Shown piece after piece: positions 24,112 through 34,504 of a DNA stretch of 64,000 nucleotides. A model generated the notes under the pieces. That model searched no databases. It was given only the letters and a program-made list of their open reading frames with translations, and was not told the DNA's origin. The stretch comes from Sebastes aleutianus (taxonomy: Eukaryota; Chordata; Actinopteri; Perciformes; Sebastidae), in the NCBI GenBank assembly GCA_916700875.1, contig CAKAKS010000060.1, positions 9,303,834-9,367,833 on the forward strand. Direction: 5' to 3'. The translations under genes were made by a program, and so were the position numbers. Position 1 is the stretch's first letter; every line of letters begins with the position of its first letter.

Positions 24112-24129
24112 GTAAACACATAGTCATTT

Positions 24130-24500
24130 ATTACATGGCTTTGTTGAATACTCAATTCTGACTGGTCAATCACAGCGTTCTACGGTCTGTTTTTTCTTTA
24201 TAGCAGACCGTTGCTATGTATAACAGACCGTTGCTATGTATAACAGACCGCTGATATGTATTACAGACCGTTGCTATGGGTGCAGTTCTCATGTCGAACT
24301 CTGGAGGACCATTTCTGTGTCAAATTATTGATTTCTTAAGTAAGTAGCCGTGTAATAAGCGGGATGATGTACAGCTAGCGGGTCATTGTTGTGAAATAAA
24401 CCCCTTCAGGGCAATGCAGGACTCCATTTTACGTCGGATTGCCACATCACCCTGTCAGGGTTTATTTCACAACAATGACCAGCTCGCTGTACATTATCCC
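24130..24500 (+). mobile_element. short DNA element with 20-bp internal tandem, copy 1
   Basis: Left part TTACATGGCTTTGTTGAATA and TTCTGACTGGTCAATCAC, then four 20-bp units of ACAGACCGTTGCTATGTATA (24203-24279), then a foldback segment ending TGTACATTATCCC. The inverted second copy is at 25513-25834, and an end fragment is near 16940. Confidence 0.7.
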
Positions 24501-25512
24501 TTAAATATTTCACTTATTGTCAACAAATCTCATGAAAACACCAGGTCCAAAATGTGTTGGTGCGTCTCTCTATACTTTCTGTATTCAGGACTTTCTGTAA
24601 GAAAGAATGTTTTTTATGTAGGAGCAGCACAGCTTGTTTTCCTCTGATGTGATTGGTTAGGAGCTGGAGGCTGCACAGGTGCATCATGGGAAGGATGATA
24701 GGACTCCTGCAGGTGGAGAGCAGCAGTTCATTTAGTTTTTGTTGCTGCAGGAAGGAAAACAAATATCAGCTTATAGGCTAGTGGGAAGACACCCAAAATT
24801 TTGAGATACCCCTACTGGAGGTAGAACAAAGCACAACAATGTTTTTTATATTCTCTTAGGTCTCCCATATATGAAATGGATTCTTGTATAAAAATATTTT
24901 ACTGCAAAAGTGGTTAAATTGACAGATATTGTGACATAACCCATAAATAAAAGAAACACAAAATAAAGCCAGGCCGAATGGGAGATGGTACACCAAAGCT
25001 CATGTAATTTCATAATGGAAGCTCTGATTGATCCCAAATTTGGTGTGATAGTGGACATGGGGTTCCTCTACATGTGTGAAGAAACAGAATGTGAATATAT
25101 TGATGCGTTGAGGAAATACAGTACTACAAACACATAAGTACAATAAGCGGAAGTATCAAATTTGAAGGTCTATGATGAATGTATTCATTTACTTTTAGGT
25201 AGCTTTGGCTGGGATTCTCCTAGAAACACCAATCAGGATTTTCTGGAATGGTATGACTGTGCTGAATCCAGCAATATATGATATGTAACTGTAGCAGGTA
25301 TGGTCAATGGTCTACATTAAGAAATGTATCACATGTTCCAAGCATGAAATGGGGGTAAATGGCATATCTGCAGTCAATAGATACTTATTAATACACTTCA
25401 ATCAGGTAGACACACCAGTTATTAAAAGTTTTGTATCAACTTAAATTTAAGGAGTAAATAAATGTTCTTGATGCAATTGCAAGTAATAATTTGCACTTAA
25501 ACCTTTAAGTAA

Positions 25513-25834
25513 GGGATAATGTACAGCGAGCCGGTCATTGTTGGGGAATAAACCTTGACAAGGTGATGCGGCACCCCGATGCAAAGCATCGCCCTGAAGG
25601 GGTTTATTTCACAACAATGACCCACTAGCTGTACATTATCCCGCTTATTACATGGCTAATTACTTCAGAAATCAATAATTTGACACAAAAACGATCCTCC
25701 AGACTCCGAGATCAGAACTGCGCGCATAGCAACGGTCTGTTATACATAGCAACGGTCTGTTATAAAGAAATAACAAAGAGTAGAACGCCATGATTGACCA
25801 ATCAGAATCGAGTATTCAACAAAGTCATGTAATA
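25513..25834 (-). mobile_element. short DNA element, inverted copy 2, inside the 24774 element
   Basis: Reverse-complement match of 24130-24500: GGGATAATGTACAGCGAGCC, a foldback arm, CATAGCAACGGTCTGTTATA (two units) and the CAATCAGAATCGAGTATTCA end. It lies inside the larger element, so it inserted later. Confidence 0.7.
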
Positions 25835-26529
25835 AGTATGAATATATAACACCCATATGAACATAAAACGTTCCCTGGTCTATTTGTTTCTTGCTTTTTC
25901 CATCTTTTGAATGCAGCATGTCCATCCACATTATCTTCGGTCACAAAATGTGTCATGTTTGGACCGTCAGGAAAGGTGCACAAGCAAAACTCAGTTCACA
26001 CTGAGAAATGTATTTGAATTTCATCACTGCAGTATGGGTGTGGGATGTTTCTGAGCTTTTGTGGAGCCGCTGGTTTCTGGAAGAACGTGGCCTCATGGAT
26101 CCGTCTTCTGACTGTCTATTCTTTTCCAATGGGATTCCAGAGAAGTGCCTTTGGAAGATGTCTATGATGCCACATTGCTGGCTGATAGAGTATGGTCTAG
26201 ATCTGCTCTATATGAAAAGTGTCTTTAGATAACTTCTGTTTTGATTTGATGCTATATTATTACCTTGAATTGAATACATTGCTCTCAGAACATGTTGCTT
26301 GAAAGCATCTTCAGTCAGGGGACGTTGTACCGCTGATTCATTGGTTGTGGATGCCAAACTGCATCTCAGCTCATCAAGGCTAGTGCATGGACTCCTGTTC
26401 TCTTTTGTCCTCACAGATGGAGTAGTGCTGCATTATTATCAATATTGCATCGATATGGCCTACTGCAATTTTCAAATCGCAGTATTTGTTAAAATCGCAA
26501 TATTTGTTTAAGGTAACTACTTGTTAAAG

Positions 26530-26984
26530 GTAACTACACCACCGAGCTCGCGTACCACCAGTGGTACGCGAGCGCGAGCTACATCTTTACTTCAAATGAA
26601 TTTCTCAGGACTATCTAACAGCTCACTCCAGAAATGTAACACTAAAAATCAATGAAAACAAGTCTAATAAAAACATCTAAAAAATAAAAATACAACCACC
26701 AGTGGTACGCGAGCTCGCCTAGTGTGAGAGGCTGCCCCTTGCGTAGTATGAGAGTTGTGTGGAAGAGTTTAAGTACCAGTTCTAGTGCTACCCCTTTGAC
26801 AAAAATCAACAATAAGTAATATTCTTATTAGGAATAAATTTGCCTCCTGCGTGAACTGTGCATTGCTAAATAGGGTAGGCCTACGCTACTGTATTTTAAC
26901 ATCGGTCATAATGGTGGTACTTGGAGAGCCAAATATTTTCTGAAGTGGTACTTGGTGAAAAAAGTTTGAGAACCACTGTTCTAG
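26530..26984. mobile_element. hAT-type MITE inserted in the remnant coding segment
   Basis: The right end AAAAAGTTTGAGAACCACTG is, inverted, CAGTGGTTCTCAAACTTTTT, the characteristic end of a widespread hAT family. The interior has a 12-bp palindrome GCTCGCGTACCA / TGGTACGCGAGC near 26545-26572 and GGTACGCGAGCTCGCC again near 26705. The left boundary is uncertain. Confidence 0.55.
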
Positions 26985-27278
26985 GTCATTGAATGTCTGA
27001 ATGTCTGAGTTGTGGAGACCCTGCAGAAGAACCATGCCATCAGTGATGTACGCAGATTCATGTAGTTCCTCTGAATTCAGTAGTTGCTGTATTTCCTCAA
27101 CTACAGTCTCAATTTTCTTAGCAAAGTCAGCCTTTGTTGTTTTCCTGAGGCTTCCATCATCATTACACAGAGACAGAGGGACAGCAGCAAGTTCATGAGA
27201 CACCTCCCTCTGCTTGGAAACAGCAAGATGTCTTTGGAAGAGCACATTTGAATCCATGCGATCTTGTTTGCTGGTCAC
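26985..27278 (-). pseudogene. remnant transposon-carried protein segment
   Basis: Reads MTSKQDRMDSNVLFQRHLAV, then AVPLSLCNDDGSLRKTTKAD and YITDGMVLLQGLHNSDIQTF. The PLSLxxxDGSLRKTxK and DGMxLLQGL pattern recalls uncharacterised proteins abundant in fish transposon-rich DNA; this is recalled, not searched. A stop lies nine codons before the Met and an hAT-type insertion cuts it after TFNDLE, so it is broken on both sides. Confidence 0.45.
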
Positions 27279-28343
27279 AAATTACTTTTTCATGTCTATG
27301 AAAGTTTCACAGTGTTTTCATTTTCTGGGTCCCCCTCACAAGATGGCTGATGTCAGTAACCACAGCATAGTGGATAACATGAAATACCTTTCTGACACTG
27401 ATGAGAAGAGTTCAGAAGCCCATCAGGAACCATTTCCTCAACGCATCAATATATTCACATTCTGTTTCTTCACACATGTAGAGGAACCCCCTGGCCATTA
27501 TCACATCAAATTTGGGATCGATCAGAGCTAGCATTATGAAATTACATGAGCTTTGGTGTACCATCTCCCATTCGGCCTGGCTTCATTTTGCGCTTTTTCT
27601 ATTTATGGGTTATGTCACAATATCTGTCAATTTAACCACTTTTGCAGTAAAATATTTTTATACAAGAATCCATTTCATATATGGGAGACCTAGGAGAATA
27701 TGAAAATCATTGTTGTGCTTTGTTCTACCTCCGGTAGGGGTATCTCGAAAACTAAAGCACTTTTGGGGGTCTTCCCACAGGCCTATTAGTGTCGTCTGCA
27801 GTTTATCTTCGACATGTTGCTGACGTTAGAGTTTAAATCTGATTTACATGAAACCAAAGACGGATTGTAGTCACGTTTGTGATCTCACCAACAGTTTCAT
27901 ATATCAGTCCTGTTTCTATGGTTACCTGCAGTTTAACACACCTGATGTAGAGCAGTGGTTAAACTGTTGACCTGAATTATGTTTGACGTGTCCTGATGCA
28001 GCCAATCACAAACATCAGTAGCCGTTCTATAAAGCATTTAATAGGTGGTATCTTGATCGTTTTACATATTATTAAAGAAATGCTAATATACAAAGATTTA
28101 TTGAAGTGTTAGTAAGTTAGAAGTTGTAGTTGCACCGTAACTTTCAGGGAGCCCTATTTGTCGGGTTGGGAGGGTACCTGCAAAAATATACTATCAATAC
28201 ATTTCAATTCATACAGAGAAAATTTCGCCTAGGACAACAACAAAACAACGTTTATCCGCTCTCTGCAGAGAAACAATGAAATCACCAACACACTATGGAC
28301 AGACAAAGGTTTGTGTTCCTGTGTTGAACAGACCAGAGCGATA

Positions 28344-29151
28344 TGGAGGTCGGAACCTGCCACAATCAAAAATAAATTGATAAATAAATAAAATATTTGA
28401 TAAATAAATAAATATGTCATTAAATGCAGCAAAAATAATATTAAAAATAAATGTAGACATTAATGAATTGAAAAAATGTGACATAAATTGATATTTCTGT
28501 TGTAATTTGCTTCTCTATTTATTTATATTTGTATTAATTCCCGAAGTTATTTACTCTTCTTTTTAATTTCAATTTTAATGTTAATTTTAGTTTATGTATT
28601 TATGTATTTTGTTTTTTTAATTAATTTTTTTAATTTATTTTATATTTATTTTTAAATGTATGTATTTAATAATGTATTTATGCATTTATTTATTTATAGA
28701 AATCTGTAAAGAAATGTATCAAGAAAAGAATACAGAAATATGTAAGTTTGGGGAAATAATAAGGGGTGAAATGGGAAAATTGTGCAGAAATAAATTAATA
28801 AATACATAAATAAATACATACATTTAAAAATAAATTCAAAATAAATTCAAAAATAAATTCAAAATAAATATATCAATAAAACATAACTGCAAAAATAAAT
28901 AAATACATTTAAAAGAGAAATTTCACAGAAGAGTAAATAACAGGGAATTAATACAAAGATAAATAAATAAAGAAGCAAATTAAAACAGAAATATCAGTTT
29001 ATGTCACGTTTTATCAACTGATTAATGACTTCATTTATTTTTAACGAATTATTTAATTATTTTTGTTACATTTAATGACATATTTATTTATTTATCGAGT
29101 CATTTATTTATTTATTGATTAATATTTGATTTTGGCAGGTTCCATCCTCCA
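28344..29151. mobile_element. TA-flanked MITE with long inverted ends
   Basis: Begins TGGAGGTCGGAACCTGCCAC and ends GGCAGGTTCCATCCTCCA, flanked by TA on both sides. The inverted ends continue through (AAATA)n for about 100 bases. A TA duplication suggests mobilisation by a Tc1/mariner-type transposase. Partial copies lie at 3541-3760 and 50730-51164. Confidence 0.75.
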
Positions 29152-29872
29152 TAGATCAACGCTGCAACCCATAATAATTATGAACCGCGGCCTCTGATGT
29201 TGCTCCAACAGAAAACTACTTTTCCAACAACTGAACACAACAGCCAATCAGAGCTGCTGCTCAGTAAAAGATTCAGACGTAACGTCACAGTGAAACACAC
29301 CATCATACAGGAGGTAACGTTTTAATCAAGTTACTTAACGAGAGAAGAGCCCGCACCTTCGTTAACACACACAGAGCTGACAGCAGGTCAGAGGTTGTAA
29401 TTAGTGAAGAACAGATCAGAGATGAGGATGAGGATGAGGAGGAGGAGGAGGTAATTAGCAGCAGAACGTGATGAAGGTTTCTTCACTTTCAAACTTAAGT
29501 TTCACATGGAGGTCATCAGATTACAGGACGAACACAGATGATTAATATGATACGTGATTAACACGATGAAGTTTCAGTGATCTTTGACATGCCAGCTCCG
29601 TCTTCATTATGTTAAATTATGTACGTCATACAGATAGCCAATCAGAGAGCTGGGGGGCGGGGCCTGAGGGCAGCAGAGGTTTTAAAATAAAACACACTTT
29701 TCCTCGAGTAGGTCTGACAACTGAGAATAATGATGATTAAAACTATAAGGGAAGCACGGGAGAACCAGAACCAGAACTGAGCGGGGCAGACTGTCAGACC
29801 CTGCTGCAGTAAAATGAGAGGTTTTCTAAAGAGACTCTGGTGCCCAAAATAAAAGTTCCTCGTAGTAGCTTT

Positions 29873-30852
29873 TAGGGCTGGGATGATTCACCTATCTCCC
29901 GATTCAATACTATCACGATACTTGGGTGCCGATTCGGTATGTATTGTGATTCTACAAGTATTGCGATTTATTGCGTTTTTAACACTAGACCATGGGAAAA
30001 AGTTGAATCATACACTTCTAGGGACTTTTACTTTGGAAATTATCTAAATTAATACAGTAAAAATGTTTGATTTTCAGCATGTATGTAGTCAGAGATGTCC
30101 TGAAGTCAAATATATCAGTCATTGTCAGGAATTGTTTATTACATTTTTTCCAGCAACCCAAAAATTAAAGAATAAAGACATTTCCCTCACAAATTAGTGG
30201 CATTTTCTTTTAAATTTATAAGGGACATGTAATGTTTCACACTTCTGGTGAATATAATCCAATCAATCTCATTTACATATATGTATTTTGTATATACAGT
30301 TCCCTTTGTTAACAACTTATTTTGAAAACCGGACGTAGTCACACGTGTATACTTCCTCTAACTTCTCCAAGGTCGTCTCTAGCTCTCCCCTCAGCTCTCT
30401 TTATACATCCATGATCAGCTCCATCGGGCCGTTTGAATGCATTTAACATAAATGTCAGTATATGGGTGATAACGATAACGTTTCCTGTCCATGACAGAGT
30501 TAGCATGCAACTTTAGCCGTGATGTCTAGCTCTGACTTTCCTGCAATGTGTGAATCCCAAAGCGTTTCCATCCTTTACTGGATGTGTAGTGTTTACCTCT
30601 TTGGATTTAACATGTGAGGGTGCAGGTCGTATCCACGCAGACCCTCCAACGTTTTCTACTTTCTCGTTTAGGCTCGCTGCGGTTTGTTTTGGTTGACGGA
30701 TACAGAACGGATATGAAGTCACGTTACTCAGACTACAACAATAAAAGCGGTAATTTCCTTCTACCTCCACATAGACTCAAATGAATCAAATATATTGATT
30801 CTGGCACTAAAACATCTATTTCAAAATTGAATATATTTTTTTCCCACCCCTA
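29873..30852 (+). mobile_element. 980-bp hAT-type non-autonomous element, exact 8-bp duplication
   Basis: Ends TAGGGCTGGGATGATTCACC and TTTTTTCCCACCCCTA are short inverted repeats. The flanks GTAGCTTT (29865-29872) and GTAGCTTT (30853-30860) are identical 8-mers, the hAT hallmark. The interior has no long reading frame. It is the intact reference for copies at 16455, 18152 and 44344. Confidence 0.88.
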
Positions 30853-31481
30853 GTAGCTTTGAATAAAGTGTTTGTTTACGTTCCACTTATATATGGCTCC
30901 TCTAGTTCCACCATCAGAACACACTTTAATATCGTCAGTGTGTTTCCTCTGTCCAACTCTTTAACATCGTGGCTGTTATGAACACTGCAGTTTTAACCCC
31001 ATCTGACCCTGTTGGTACGACATGATTTGCAGATACAAGTAATTAGTGGGGATCAGTAATTAATAATGAATTACTGATGGATGCATGTTGAAGTATTAAT
31101 AATGAAACAGAAATGTGTAGTTAATTAGTATTTATTGAATGAAAGCTCTGGTGTTTGTTCGTGTAGATAATTAGTAAAGAACAGCTGCAGGTTCACTAAC
31201 TGTTACTGAGGTGATGGATGTTGTTCTGTTGGTGGTTACTGAGCTAATAAACAGATGGAGGTAATTAGAGAGGAGGCGGCAAAAAGTGAAGCAGGTCCTT
31301 AATTAACTAAACAGAGTGAAGACTGAACAGAAACAAAGAAGAGATAAACAGCCTGTTTTATCTCAGAAACATCAGCAGACCTCTGAGTCGTTGCTCATAA
31401 TGGATGATTGTTCAGTGTTTTGCTCACTGACGGCTGTTTGGACCAATCACTGATTTGTAGGTGGGATTAAGAATTGTGATG

Positions 31482-31590
31482 AAAATGAGCCTACTTCTCA
31501 CTGGATTTATTACCTCAGTAAACATTGTAAACATGAGTTTATGGTCTCAATCTCTAGTTTCAAGTCTTCTTCAATACAGCATGATGTTCA
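31482..31590 (+). repeat. interspersed repeat shared with 9596-9690
   Basis: AAAATGAGCCTACTTCTCAC, TTATTACCTCAGTAAA and GTTTATGGTCTCAATC are shared with 9596-9690 and point the same way. Family unknown. Confidence 0.65.
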
Positions 31591-32289
31591 TTTAGTAAAT
31601 GATGGTCCGATTTAGAGTCAAATAGACCATAAAGCAGGGGATGCTTTAGGGCGGAGCTACCTTGTGATTGACAGGTCGCTACCACGGCATTGTCCAGTCT
31701 GGGAGTTGTCCGTGTTTTCGTCTTACAACTTGAACCCTTTCACAGTGTGTTTTCAGTTCATCAAAGTTAAATAAAACATTTTGGTTGCCTAAAACTGTCT
31801 CATTCAGCGGAAAATAAAGTTTCCACTCACGTAAGGTGTTTTTTGCCTTTGTCGAAAAATAGTTGATGTTCTAAATGGGTTATGGAAATGCATATTAAAT
31901 AGTTATAATAGTTTGCATATTAATAATATTTTTATTGTTTAACACAAACTGTTTCAGTAGAGACATTAAATATGACAATAGAATAGAAATAATTTAGTTT
32001 TACTTTTTGTACGGCTCTTTGTAGGCGGATGTTTTACTGGCGTCCGGTAGTCGCTTTCAGTCCAAAATGGCGGAAGAGTAGCTTTGCTGCTGGGCGCTGA
32101 TGTTGCAATGGAACAAACAATTGACTTTCACTTCGTATCAATATACGTTGTTTGACGTGGTGGCAGAACGGAGCGACAGACTGGAGGTCTTGATGTTAAA
32201 AACAAACAAATAGACGAGGAAGCTTCTCTTTCCTTCAGATGTGTGGTCGTTGTACAGAACATTCATTTATATCTGTGTTTGTGTTTCAG

Positions 32290-32439
32290 GGCTATGGGCT
32301 GCCTCCTCCATGAGATGTGCTCCCTGACTCACGCCTTCCAGGGTCCAAACTTCCTGTCTGTGGTGATGAAGATCGTGGAGGGAGAAACCCCGACGCTGCC
32401 CTCCAGCTACTCTGAGGACCTGAACTCTGTCATGCAGAG
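32290..32439 (+). CDS. nek11: nek11 coding exon 7: kinase C-lobe helices F-H (212-262)
   Basis: Acceptor TTTGTGTTTCAG, donor GTGAGG. It encodes AMGCLLHEMCSLTHAFQG, then NFLSVVMKIVEGETPTLP and YSEDLNSVMQR. It aligns residue for residue with human NEK11 (CILYEMCCMNHAF...). It follows intron 6, at 8.2 kb one of the longest in the gene. Confidence 0.95.
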
Positions 32440-32925
32440 GTGAGGAGGAGACAACACGGACTTTACTGTGAAACCTCTGAGGGTTTGTCTCCTTTTAGTC
32501 AGACAACTCTGATGTATTAATATGCAAATAAGAAATAAATCCAAGTAATTACTGAGCTCAACACAGAGGAGGAAACGATAATTAAATAATGAAGTTCTCC
32601 TCAGAGGAAGCTCAGAACAGATGGGCTGAATCTAAACGTCGACCCTCTCACTTAGAGACTTCAATGAACAGTCTCATGTTCAAGTTCACCGTCATGTCTG
32701 CCGGAGGATAAAATGCACTTCAGACGTATTTCTTTCATGGACATAAACACAGGTTCTTGACCCTGTAACCCGTCTCAGTTAATTACTGCAGGTTTGTGCA
32801 GGTCTGCTGCTGCACACAAGACACAGATCCTGTTTGAAATGCTAAGAAAAATCCCTGATGATGATAAAAAATGTTCCCCAGATGTTGAAGTCTTCCTGAC
32901 ACTGATCTGTTGTTTTGTGAACCAG

Positions 32926-33004
32926 GATGCTGCAGAAACAACCAGCATCCAGACCGTCAGGTGCAGAACTTCTCAAGACCACATTCATGGAGGAAAACAT
33001 GAAG
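32926..33004 (+). CDS. nek11: nek11 coding exon 8: end of kinase domain (262-288)
   Basis: Acceptor TTTTGTGAACCAG, donor GTTGGA (weaker than the others). It encodes RMLQKQPASRPSGAELLKTT, then FMEENMK. The xRPSxxxLL motif is the invariant kinase helix-I arginine segment. It ends in phase 0 at codon 288. The donor lacks the usual GTRAG, so the exact end is slightly less certain. Confidence 0.88.
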
Positions 33005-33401
33005 GTTGGACACTTTAAACACGTAACACATGAATATGTTTCTGACCAGCTTTTACTCTAACAAACATCATGTTTTATTTAAAATTTCTGTAAGAAAAGA
33101 ACTTCTAGAGCTGTTTACGTGTTGTTTCATGTCATTTAACAACGATAACCATTCAGAGACTTCAGCACAGCACTGAGTGTGCTCATCCAGAGTCCAGCTG
33201 TTTAACAGATGAGCTGACTGTGGAGAAACATCTGCTTCAGTTTAATCTCCAAACCACATGTGAAGAGCAATAGAAAAAAAACAAAGCTGCAGAAAATATG
33301 TTATATTTTTATTTATTTTTGTGTACATTTCTTTATGATGCATTTATAGTGTATTTTTATTATAATGTTACACTTTGGTCCAAAGCCAAGTAACTCACAA
33401 T

Positions 33402-34028
33402 TAGGGCTGTCAATCAATTTAAAATAGTTTTTATCTGTTCAAAATGTACCTTAAAGGGAGATTTGTCAAGTATTTAATACTCTTATCAACATGGGAGTGG
33501 GCAAATATGGTGCTTTATGCAAATGTATGTATATATTTATTATTGGAAATCAATTAACAACACAAAACAATGACAAATATTGTCCAGAAACCCTCACAGG
33601 TACTGCATTTAGCATAAAAATATGCTCAAATCCTAACATGGCAAACTGCAGCCCAACAGGCAACAACAGCTGTCAGTGTGTCAGTGTGCTGACTTGACTA
33701 TGACTTGCCCCAAACTGCATGCGATTATCATAAAGTGGTCATGTCTGTAAAGGGGAGACTCGTGGGTACCCATAGAACCCATTTTCATTCACATATCTGG
33801 AGGTCAGAGGTCAAGGGACCCCTTTGAAAATGGACATGCCAGTTTTTTCTCATCAAAACTTAGTGCAAGTTTGGAGCGTTATTTAACCTCTTAGTAGTAT
33901 TTGTATCTTCATTCTAGCTTTAAAACTGAGCCTGCTGCAACCTAAAAATCAAAACTTGCGTTAATGCGTAAAAGAAATTAACGAATTTGCGCTAACGCGT
34001 TAATTATCATGTTACCTTTGACAACCCT
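33402..34028 (+). mobile_element. AGGGCTGTCAA-family element, copy 1
   Basis: Starts TAGGGCTGTCAATCAATT and ends TACCTTTGACAACCCT with TTAACG-rich inverted ends. The interior has GTACCTTAAAGGGAGATTTG and GGGTACCCATAGAACCCATT, shared with copies at 37635, 46474 and 59821. Confidence 0.8.
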
Positions 34029-34129
34029 ATTTCATATGTCTTGTGTTGATGTTTTTAGGTCCGACGACTTATTGAACTTCAAATGATGATGATCATTAGT
34101 ATTTATTTATTTATTTATTTAATTAAATT

Positions 34130-34136
34130 TTGTTTT

Positions 34137-34170
<34 letters not shown>

Positions 34171-34320
34171 TATTACACTATATACATATATACACATTAC
34201 ACTTTATATATACAGTATATCTATGCATATAACACTATATACATATACTGTATATGCACATTACACTCTATACATACAGTATATATATGCATATTACACT
34301 ATATACATATATATGCACAT
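34130..34320. repeat. TA-rich tandem array
   Basis: (TA)n followed by repeated GCATATTACACTATATACAT-like units with CAGTATAT spacers. It lies just 3' of the nested gene. Confidence 0.75.
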
Positions 34321-34390
34321 GAAACCACATTTTGACTAATGCTATATATATATTTAAAGATATATAGCATTAGGCAAAATGTGGTTTCAT
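34319..34390. repeat. 30-bp hairpin just 3' of the coiled-coil gene
   Basis: Arms 34319-34348 and 34361-34390 (ATGAAACCACATTTTG... and its complement) have one mismatch and a 12-base loop. On the - strand it starts directly after the stop codon of the alternative C-terminal frame. Confidence 0.85.
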
Positions 34391-34504
34391 TTAGGGACGG
34401 CGTCCTGTTCCCTTCTGCTTTCTTCTCTTATTTGGCCGGTTGCTGCTTTTTTTTTTTTCTGAAGGTCCTCATCCAAGTTTTCCAATTTGTTCTGGGGAGA
34501 CTCT
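34391..34504 (-). other. probable frameshifted C-terminal end of the coiled-coil gene
   Basis: From about 34495 downward, the annotated frame gives the non-helical SLPRTNWKTWMRTF. The neighbouring frame gives SPQNKLENLDEDLQKKKKSS, then NRPNKRRKQKGTGRRP and a stop at 34391-34393. The second reading continues the heptads and ends in a basic, nuclear-localisation-like tail. A single-base indel near 34495-34502, real or from assembly, would explain it. Confidence 0.5.

Larger units (their letters stand above)
24774..27785. mobile_element. 3.0 kb DNA transposon with inverted arms of about 350 bp
   Basis: The left arm (24774-25110) and right arm (about 27435-27785) are inverted repeats sharing TGGGAAGAC, GAGATACCCCTAC, TTCTTGTATAAAAATATTTT and GGGAGATGGTACACCAAAGC. 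Flanks are TTA on both sides (24771-24773, 27786-27788), a 3-bp duplication consistent with a PIF/Harbinger-type target. The interior holds a remnant coding segment on the - strand and two later insertions. No transposase catalytic motif was recognised. Confidence 0.7.
24112..32289 (+). other. nek11 intron 6 (8.2 kb), largely transposable elements
   Basis: In order: a CAGACCGTTGCTATG-family copy (24130-24500), a 3.0 kb long-armed element (24774-27785) with further insertions inside it, a TA-flanked MITE (28344-29151), a hAT-like element (29873-30852), and unclassified repeats (31482-31590, 31850-32150). No nek11 exon was recognised between exons 6 and 7. Confidence 0.7.
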
